Shown piece after piece: positions 1 to 6,700 of a stretch of 9,782 bases of DNA. Source of the stretch: Bacteroidota bacterium. Lineage in GTDB: Bacteria > Bacteroidota > Bacteroidia > Flavobacteriales_F > PHOS-HE28. The stretch spans positions 1 to 9,782 of the forward strand of contig JAEZCB010000065.1 in the NCBI GenBank assembly GCA_023412755.1, given 5' to 3'. The notes under the pieces were generated by a model. It ran no database searches and had not been told where the DNA came from. It saw nothing but the letters and a program-made list of their open reading frames with translations. Numbering within the stretch: position 1 is the stretch's first letter; the number at the start of each line of letters is the position of its first letter. Position numbers and translations under genes: made by a program.

Positions 1-327
1 GGCGTGAGCAATACGATCCGTGGTGCTGTGGCCAATTGGGCGAAGACGCTGGCCAATGAACTTGGTCCCCATGGCATCACGGTGAACAATGTGCTGCCTG
101 GCGCGACCGGTACGGAGCGGCTCGCTCAGATCATTGGTAATAAAGCGAAGGCGACATCACGACAGGAGCAGGAGGTGGCCGGTGAGATGATGCACGAGAT
201 CCCAATGCGCCGTTTCGCGCAGCCGGAGGAGATCGCCTATGCGATCACCTTCTTGTCCGGTCCGGCCGGTGCCTACATCAATGGGATCAATCTGCCTGTG
301 GATGGTGGGAGGACCGCTTCCCTTTAA
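1..327 (+). CDS. SDR family oxidoreductase, C-terminal 108 codons (5' end outside window), divergent active site
   Basis: This is the C-terminal part of a Rossmann-fold short-chain dehydrogenase/reductase, a soluble cytoplasmic NAD(P)-dependent family. The frame is open to base 1, so the GTG at 4 is internal and not a start. Visible landmarks in window numbering are the helix after the active site ending TLANELGPHGITVNNVLPG (residues 16-34), the substrate-loop region, the MRRFAQPEEIA helix, the FLSGPAGAYINGINLPVDGG C-terminal strand region and the TAA stop at 325-327. Aligned without gaps to the usual SDR pattern, the catalytic Tyr-x-x-x-Lys falls on Ser3...Arg7 (SNTIR). Both catalytic residues are therefore replaced, as in a divergent SDR branch often annotated as 3-oxoacyl-ACP reductase-like. 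The substrate cannot be told. It converges with the minus-strand OmpA-type gene, 6 bases away, and shows no sign of a functional link with it. Family confidence is high; enzymatic role is unknown. Confidence 0.93.
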   Translation, partial: GVSNTIRGAVANWAKTLANELGPHGITVNNVLPGATGTERLAQIIGNKAKATSRQEQEVAGEMMHEIPMRRFAQPEEIAYAITFLSGPAGAYINGINLPVDGGRTASL

Positions 328-333
328 TATGGA

Positions 334-2538
334 TCACTCTCGGATCCTTACAACCGTGTATTCACTCCGCCTGTTGACAGCGTGCTCCTCATCGCTGCAG
401 CTGATCCCAGGCAGGCAATGGTTAAGCACCTGGGTACTTCCATAGCCCTTGGCGGACATCCGGTCCTTGGGCACCCCCTTGTTGCGCAGGTATTCCATGA
501 TGGTGTCCGCCTGCTTCTGCGTTTGTTTCAGCTTTTCGTTGGCATTCCCCCGTGCATCGCTATGCACCGCGATCTCGATCTCGATCCGGGGATTCACAAT
601 CATGCGCTCCACCAGCAGCTCCAACTCCGCCTTGGCCACGGGATCCAGATTGGCCCTGCCATCTTTCCAGTTCACATATTTGAATGGAATGGGGCGGCCG
701 ACCTCCACGTTCTCAAAGGCTAGATCCCTTACGGAATTCAGGTCGATCACGCCCTGCTTCATTCCGGCGGTGGAAATGGGCACGCTCTGGCTGAAATATC
801 CTTCCTTCTCGAAGTGGACTTCGAATTCTTCGTTCGGTTGAAGCCGGAAACGGAGATCCCCGCTTTCTCCCGTCTGCTGTGTTTCCGAATGAAAGCTGCT
901 CGTGTTCACGAGGCTCACCGTCATTCCTTCAATGAAGCCCTTGCCATCCTTTTCCTTGACGGCACCGCGCAACAAAATGCCCTGTTCGGCCAGAAGGCGC
1001 AGATCTCGTGAAATGATCTGTGTTCGTTCGATGTTCTTCGTGTCCAGATGCTTCTGAGCTTCGTGCCGTCCGGCCATTTTCGCTACCACGCGGTATAGGG
1101 AATTCTTCTCCACAGGGAAAGCATACTCGCCTCGGCCATCAGTGCTCCCGCTTGCCATCATCTTGCCATCAAGGTCGTAGAGCGTGACATCCGCGCCGAT
1201 CACAGGGATGTCATATTCATCGTCTATCACGATCCCGGTTACCAGATATCTTTCTTCGAGCGGGTAGAACATCTCGAATCCATAGATGTCGTCATCGCCC
1301 TTGCCGCTTGGTCTGTTGCTGGAGAAGTATCCCCGGCGATTGTCCTGATCAATGATGAATCTGAAATCATCCTTTGGCCCATTCACAGGTGCCCCCACAT
1401 TCATCGCTGGCCGGAACCCGCCTTTGTTCAATGGGGCGGCTGCGAAGATGTCCAGACCTCCCAACCCGGGATGCCCATCAGAGGAGAAGTATAAAGTGCC
1501 ATCGTTGCCGATGAATGGAAAGACCTCGTTCATCGGTGTGTTCACGGAGGGACCCAGGTTCTTCGGTTCACTCCACTGCCCATCCTGGAGATGGCACACA
1601 TAAATGTCAGTGCCACCTATGCCACCAGGCATATCACTCACGAAATAGAGCGTATTTCCATCCGATGATAGCGCGGGATGGCCGATGGAGACCTCGCTAT
1701 TGTTGTACAGGAATTCCTCCACACCGGACCATTTGCCCATGTGCTGATAGGCCTTGAAGAGGCTGAGGCGGCTGATGCCCTGGCTGCTCTTTTTCGAACG
1801 GCCTTTGTGGTAATTGTTCCGAGTGAACCAGAGCACATCCCCATTCGAGCTCGCTGTTGCCGGCCCCTCGTGGAAGCGGGTATTCACAGAACCGGGCAGT
1901 GGCCGGGCATCTACCAGGTCGCCATCCGGCGTCACATTGGCCACGAAGAGGTCCAGGAAGGGCTGGTCGTTCCAGGCCGCCCTGCGTTCGATGCCAACTG
2001 TTTCATTGCGGGACGAGGTGAAGATCACCTGGTCATTGCCCAACCAGGCCGGCCCGAAATCCGAAAATTCGGTGTTGATCGTAACCGGCCAGATGCGGAA
2101 GCGGTCGAGGTCCTGGATGAATTTCTTCGCAAAGCCACTGATGTTGCTACGCTCCTGCCCATCGGGATCAACGGTGGCCAGATACAGGTCCATCCATTCC
2201 TCTGCTTCGGAGTAGCGCCCGTTGCTTTTGAGTGCCTGGGCATAGTTGAACAGGTCCCGGGGTTCACGGTTCAGGAACTTCACCACGGTGGAGTACCAGC
2301 GCTCGGCCTCTTCGGTGTTGCCCAGCATCATATGGCTCTCTGCGAGCCGCCGTGTCACATGATCATTGATCGCGCCCATGTCAGCGGCATACCTATACCC
2401 TTCAATGGCGCGGGCATAGGCCATTTGCTCGAAATGCCTGTCGGCCTCACGCACCACCGACTCGGCATTGCTCTGTGCGAGCATGGCCATGGCCAGCAGG
2501 CAGAAAAGCGGGGTGAGCAGGATCCTGTGGCGGAACAT
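334..2538 (-). CDS. OmpA-family protein with TPR, PD40 propeller and carboxypeptidase-regulatory-like domains (PorE-like T9SS anchor)
   Basis: This is a 734-residue exported protein. Residues 1-25 are a signal peptide (Arg-rich start, hydrophobic LFCLLAMAML, probable cleavage after SNA). No lipobox is apparent, because Cys13 sits inside the hydrophobic core. Residues 28-145 look like TPR helices (AYARAIEGYRYAADMG, YSEAEEWMDLYL). Residues 160-420 hold about five PD40/WD40-like blades with LYFVSD, LYFSSDGHPGLGGLDIF and GYFSSNRPSGKGDDDIYGF motifs. A carboxypeptidase-regulatory-like beta domain spans 431-500, and a second similar one seems to span 521-595. An OmpA C-terminal domain spans 618-732 with HSDARG (Asp661, Arg663) and NRRSE (722-726), the usual peptidoglycan-diaminopimelate contacts, plus Cys708/Cys714. 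This domain order matches PorE of Porphyromonas, which anchors T9SS parts to peptidoglycan. Its ATG overlaps the stop of the PorP/SprF gene by one base. Inference: it links the partner barrel to the cell wall. It may be a locus-specific paralogue rather than core PorE. Confidence 0.92.
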   Translation of the reverse strand: MFRHRILLTPLFCLLAMAMLAQSNAESVVREADRHFEQMAYARAIEGYRYAADMGAINDHVTRRLAESHMMLGNTEEAERWYSTVVKFLNREPRDLFNYAQALKSNGRYSEAEEWMDLYLATVDPDGQERSNISGFAKKFIQDLDRFRIWPVTINTEFSDFGPAWLGNDQVIFTSSRNETVGIERRAAWNDQPFLDLFVANVTPDGDLVDARPLPGSVNTRFHEGPATASSNGDVLWFTRNNYHKGRSKKSSQGISRLSLFKAYQHMGKWSGVEEFLYNNSEVSIGHPALSSDGNTLYFVSDMPGGIGGTDIYVCHLQDGQWSEPKNLGPSVNTPMNEVFPFIGNDGTLYFSSDGHPGLGGLDIFAAAPLNKGGFRPAMNVGAPVNGPKDDFRFIIDQDNRRGYFSSNRPSGKGDDDIYGFEMFYPLEERYLVTGIVIDDEYDIPVIGADVTLYDLDGKMMASGSTDGRGEYAFPVEKNSLYRVVAKMAGRHEAQKHLDTKNIERTQIISRDLRLLAEQGILLRGAVKEKDGKGFIEGMTVSLVNTSSFHSETQQTGESGDLRFRLQPNEEFEVHFEKEGYFSQSVPISTAGMKQGVIDLNSVRDLAFENVEVGRPIPFKYVNWKDGRANLDPVAKAELELLVERMIVNPRIEIEIAVHSDARGNANEKLKQTQKQADTIMEYLRNKGVPKDRMSAKGYGSTQVLNHCLPGISCSDEEHAVNRRSEYTVVRIRE

Positions 2539-2540
2539 CA
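2536..2540 (-). promoter_or_regulatory. TGATG stop/start overlap between PorP/SprF and OmpA-type genes
   Basis: The minus strand reads TGATG: the PorP/SprF stop (2538-2540) and the OmpA-type start (2536-2538) share one base. The upstream minus-strand bases (CACGCTATTTCTG) hold no clear Shine-Dalgarno sequence. This is a standard termination-reinitiation arrangement and it supports the chosen start, which also begins a good signal peptide. Confidence 0.72.
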
Positions 2541-3470
2541 GAAATAGCGTGGGGAAATTGTGCGGCCTTGAATGAAACGCAGATCGTAGCTGAGCATTAT
2601 CTCATGTGTGCCCGCATTGTAAGCGCCGATGCGGGTAGTGGTGAGATCGAAAGCATAGCCTGCTCGCAACTGGTCGTTGATCTGGTACTGACCCATCAGT
2701 CCAAAGGCGTTGCCCAAACGGTACATGGCCCCGAACCAGATGCGCTCGCGAAAGAGGAAATTAGCGTTAAGGTCCAGGGACAAGGGGGCACCGGCCACAG
2801 TGCGGAGCATGAAGGATGGCTTGAACTTGAAGTCCCGGTCAAGATCCATGACATACCCTCCGATCAGGAAGTAATGCCGCCTCTCCTGGGCCGTGGTAAG
2901 GATCACGGTGGACGTGTTCACCTGCAGGTCGTTCTCCAGCAGTTTGGGAGCGGAGAGGCCGATGTAGTAATGGTCGCTATGCCAGAATAGACCAAAACCG
3001 AAATTGGGCAGCAGCCTGCCTGGAGTATTGACGTTCGCGGGATCCTGTTCCACGGTGGAAAGAGAAGCTATATCCGCCTGGTGGATATTGAAACCACCCT
3101 TCAAACCGAATGCGAGTTGAGACTCGGCGGTCAACCTGATCCGGTATGCGAAGTCGCCGAAGACGCTGGTCTGCCTTACCGGCCCGGCCTTGTCATTGAT
3201 CGCGGTGAGGCCAACGGCGAAATTCTGTGCCTTCAAAGGTGTGTGCGCAAGCAGCGTTTGTGTGGCCGGTGCTCCAGAAAATCCCACCCACTGGTGCCGG
3301 CTCAAGGCCATCACATTGAAGATCTTCGCGCTTCCCGCATAGCCGGGATTGAATGCCAGGGTATTGAACATGTACTGGTTGTACATGGGATCCTGTTGGG
3401 CCGATGCAGGGCGTGCAGCGATGAGGATGATCACCGCCAGGAAAGCTGAAGCTGTGGTGCGAATGATCAT
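2538..3470 (-). CDS. sprF: PorP/SprF family type IX secretion outer-membrane protein
   Basis: This 310-residue protein has a signal peptide (MIIRTTASAFLAVIILIAARPASA, probable cleavage before Gln25), followed at once by the family hallmark QQDPMYNQYMFNTLAFNPGYAGS. Next comes RHQWVGFSGAPATQTLLAHTP. The rest alternates short amphipathic strands, as expected of an outer-membrane beta-barrel, and ends near MLSYDLRF. The length and the opening motif fit the PorP/SprF family closely. In Flavobacterium johnsoniae, SprF is needed for secretion of the adjacent giant adhesin SprB, and family members generally sit directly downstream of a cargo with a type B C-terminal domain, as here. Its ATG lies in an ATGA overlap with the cargo stop codon, and its own TGA shares a base with the start of the OmpA-type gene. 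Inferred role: dedicated outer-membrane partner or surface anchor for the giant protein. The symbol is a family-level label because genomes usually carry several paralogues. Confidence 0.94.
   Translation of the reverse strand: MIIRTTASAFLAVIILIAARPASAQQDPMYNQYMFNTLAFNPGYAGSAKIFNVMALSRHQWVGFSGAPATQTLLAHTPLKAQNFAVGLTAINDKAGPVRQTSVFGDFAYRIRLTAESQLAFGLKGGFNIHQADIASLSTVEQDPANVNTPGRLLPNFGFGLFWHSDHYYIGLSAPKLLENDLQVNTSTVILTTAQERRHYFLIGGYVMDLDRDFKFKPSFMLRTVAGAPLSLDLNANFLFRERIWFGAMYRLGNAFGLMGQYQINDQLRAGYAFDLTTTRIGAYNAGTHEIMLSYDLRFIQGRTISPRYF
3467..3470 (-). promoter_or_regulatory. ATGA start/stop overlap between giant cargo gene and PorP/SprF gene
   Basis: On the minus strand the bases read ATGA: the PorP/SprF ATG (3468-3470) overlaps the TGA stop of the giant gene (3467-3469). 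No Shine-Dalgarno-like purine run precedes this ATG (upstream minus-strand bases are CTACCTGAACAG). Initiation therefore probably relies on ribosomes finishing the giant gene, which would couple barrel synthesis to cargo synthesis. The overlap is seen; the coupling is inferred. Confidence 0.75.
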
Positions 3471-3748
3471 CTGTTCAGGTAGATGAAGCCCGTGTAGGTT
3501 CCCCCGCCGCCACCGAGCTCGATGACATAGTAATAGGTACCGGCCGGCGCTTTGCCCTGGATCAACGCGGATACCGATGTCCCGTCCCAGAACACGGTAC
3601 GGTTGTCATATCCGGCGGCCTCATAGACCTTACTTCCCCACCGGTTGAATATCACCACCGAGTTCTCCGGGAATCCTTCGATACCCGGGATCTGGAACAC
3701 ATCATTGATCCCATCATCATTCGGAGAGAAGGATTCGGGGATGAAGAT
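3467..3748 (-). other. Gliding-motility-associated (type B) C-terminal T9SS domain, with stop codon
   Basis: This is the 93-residue C-terminal end of the giant protein. Landmarks in order are IFIPESFSPNDDGINDVFQI (positions 1-20 of the domain), NSVVIFNRWGSKVYEA (29-44), the FWDG core (58-61), an APAGTYYYVIELG strand pair (67-79) and the closing GFIYLNR. These are the signatures of the CHU_C/TIGR04131 family. It serves as the T9SS sorting signal. Unlike type A domains, type B domains depend on a PorP/SprF partner, and that partner is encoded immediately downstream. A Gly-rich GGGGG turn precedes the final strand. Confidence 0.95.
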
Positions 3749-6700
3749 CTCTTCCTGGAACTCACAAGGTGCTCCACCTGTAAGTATCGATGTGGCACAA
3801 CCGGAGCCATCGGTAACGGTGATCTCATAGTCCTGGCTCACAGGTATCGGGTCGCTGATGAAGATGTACGGCGGTCCGGATGAAACACTTCCTGTTATTC
3901 CCGTGATGCTGTAACTGGCAGGATCACCGCCGATCAACGCGAAGGATACCGTGTAGGTGCGTTGCGCCAATTGGCATTCGGTTTCGATAGCACCCACCGA
4001 CACTCCTTCTATCACCTGCACATCCAGGATAGCGGAATCCGAGCCGCAAGCCACCGATGTCACTGTATACTGCAACGCATACGTGCCCTGCTGCAGAAGG
4101 GACGTGTTCAAAAGACCATTTGTCAGTGCATTACCCACGTCACTGATCGCCACCCACTGCCCGCCGGCTTGAGGTGATCCAGTCAGTCCTTCGAACAAGG
4201 GCAACGCTGTAACGGTGTCGCAAACGAGGATCATACCATCGACCCCCGCATCGGGTAGTGGATCCACTTGCACGAACACCTCCGCGCCAAGGGCCGGGCA
4301 ATGTTCATTCGGCGGCATGGTGTAGGTATAGGTACCTGGTATATCCGTTCCTGGTTGGAAGGTGCCATCGTGTGTGGCATTGGCAGGATCGGTCCAAACA
4401 CCACCGGATCCCGGGGTGCCCCCCAGGGCATTGAAAAGGGCGACCGGCCCACCCGTGATGCACAGCACCAGCAAGGAATCCGTGCCTGGATCAGCGTAAG
4501 GAGCCGCCGTGATCGTCACGATGGCCACAACAGAACCGCACCCAAGGTCGTCGATCTGGTAGGCGAATTGGGCGGTTGTCCCAATAGGCAGCAGCTGAGC
4601 ATTCAGGATCCCGCCAGGTAATAAAGCTCCTGTACCGAGAAGATCCTCCCATGTGCCGCCGGGATCCGGTTCCCCGCCCAGTAGGTTGAAAAGATCGATA
4701 CTCTCATAATGACCGCAAATGGTGTGTGTGCTGTCAGCACCCGCATTGGCGCCTGCACCCACCACCACGGTGATCGTACTGCTTACCGCCGGGCAGGGAC
4801 CGTTCGCTGCGAATCCGTATACGAAATTCCAGGTACCGATCCCTGCGGCAGATGGATCGAACAGGTAGCCACTCAGGGCACCGGAACCGTTGATGTCGGT
4901 CATGTTGCCACCGGGTGTGGCCTGGCTTCCCAATGCCTGTAACAGATCCACTGAGGATTGGGCCAGACACACATTTATCGTGGTGCTTGTACCTGGATCC
5001 TGCGCAGCGGTGAGCACGATGAAAAGGGTCGAGGAGTCATTGGCACAAGGCTCCACACCTTCGATCACATAGAGGTAAGGGCCACCTTGGTCCAAACCAG
5101 GGTCGAAGAGCGATCCATGGGGCTCACCTTCCGGATCATACCATGTGCCACCGGTCTGTGGTGAACATCCGAGGTGTGAAAAGAGATTGATCGGGTCACT
5201 GCTCGAACAAAGGCTCACAGAAGCATTGCACCCGGCGTATGGCGCCACGGGTTCAGCAATGGTCAGGAATGCGTCCGCATTCGCGCATGGCAATTGGGCG
5301 GTGAGGCGATATCGGTAAACGCCGGGTTGATCCACGGCAGGGTTGTACACACCGGAATGTGGCACATTGCCCGTAACGTAGAACCAGCTTCCACCGGATC
5401 CGGCATCTGGACCCAACAGGGGGAAGAGTTGGATCGGAGGATCGGAAGAGCAGATGGAGACGGAAGTATCCTCACCGGGATATGGTGCCTGTTGCACTTC
5501 CACGGTCACCGAAGCTGAATCACCTGGGCAGTTTCCGATCCCCTCCAGAACATACCAATAGATCCCGGGCGGATCCACCTCTGGGTCGAAAATGCCAGAA
5601 TGATCCCCCAGCGGCCCATGCCAAATGCCTCCACCATCGGGCGAGCAGGTGAGTATGCTACTTAGACCGATCGGTGTGCCACTGCTGCAAACGCTGATGG
5701 GGCCGCCATTGCAGCCGGCATTGGGTGCTTCAAGTACCGATACTGTCACGCGTGCCGTATCTCCTTCACAAAGCGCCGATGATGGAAGGATGTGATCGAA
5801 ACGCCATGTTGTGCCCGGATCCACCAGGGATGTGTTGAATGCTCCTGCCACCAAAGCCCCGCTGTTGTCGATATCCTGCCACTGCCCCCCTGCCTGGGGA
5901 GTGCCGCCCAACGCACCGAAAAGGTCCACCAGTTCACCGAAGCACGCGCTGATGTTCGCATCGTCACCGGCATTCAATGCGTTCACCACTTGCACCGTCA
6001 CAAATGAGGTGTCATTAGCACATGGTCCTAGCCCCTGCACAACATAGCGGAATTGGTAACTGCCGGGAGGAACGCCCGTGGCATTGAAGACACCATTGGA
6101 CAAGGTGCCTACACCTTGCATGTTGGTCCAGGTGCCACCGGTTGTGAATGTTCCACCGAGCGCATTACCCAATATGATGGAGGTGGCGTCCACACATGCC
6201 GCTATGGCACCATCCGTACCGGCAAAAGGTGCCGTGACCACCGTGATCTGCACCTGTGCCGTTGTATCCGAACAGGGGGGTATTCCAAGCACATGGTATA
6301 CGTATGTGCCAGACTGCCCGTTCGCGGGATCGAAGAGGCCTCCCACCTGGGGGCCATTCTGGCCGAATGTCCAGAAACCCCCGGTCTGCGGTGAGCAGCC
6401 AAGCAGATCGATCAACGCCACTGAGCCTGAATTGGAACACAGTTGTATGGCAGAATTGCAGCCCGCGTTGGCAGCAATGCTTTGCACTACGGTCACTGTT
6501 GCGCTATCATTCGTGCAGGGTGAGAGGGAATTATGGAAGTAGGTATATACGCCAGGCGGCGAGCTGCCGGGTATGAACGTTCCGCTGAATGGCTGCAGGG
6601 AAGGACCAAGCCAACTGCCACCCACATCAGGGGCTCCGGTCAAATGGGTGAATAGCTGGAACGGTGGCTGATCGCTACAGATCTGTACCACGCCATTCTG

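Noticed and set aside
4..6. GTG as the start of a small 107-residue SDR-like gene
   Set aside because: The reading frame is open upstream to base 1 and the sequence starts in the middle of the SDR active-site helix, so this is an internal codon.
331..347. Bidirectional intrinsic terminator
   Set aside because: The inverted repeat is only 5 bases with a 7-base loop and has no flanking T-run on either strand.
1678..2547. Plus-strand open frame of 289 codons opposite the OmpA-type gene
   Set aside because: It lies wholly antisense to a gene with clear signal peptide, TPR and PD40 domains. Its translation shows no recognisable motif and its openness is a by-product of the codon bias of the true gene.
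2568..2990. Plus-strand open frame opposite the PorP/SprF gene, and the many short frames opposite the giant gene
   Set aside because: All are antisense or out-of-frame shadows of well supported genes, low in recognisable motifs, and without their own spacing or start signals.
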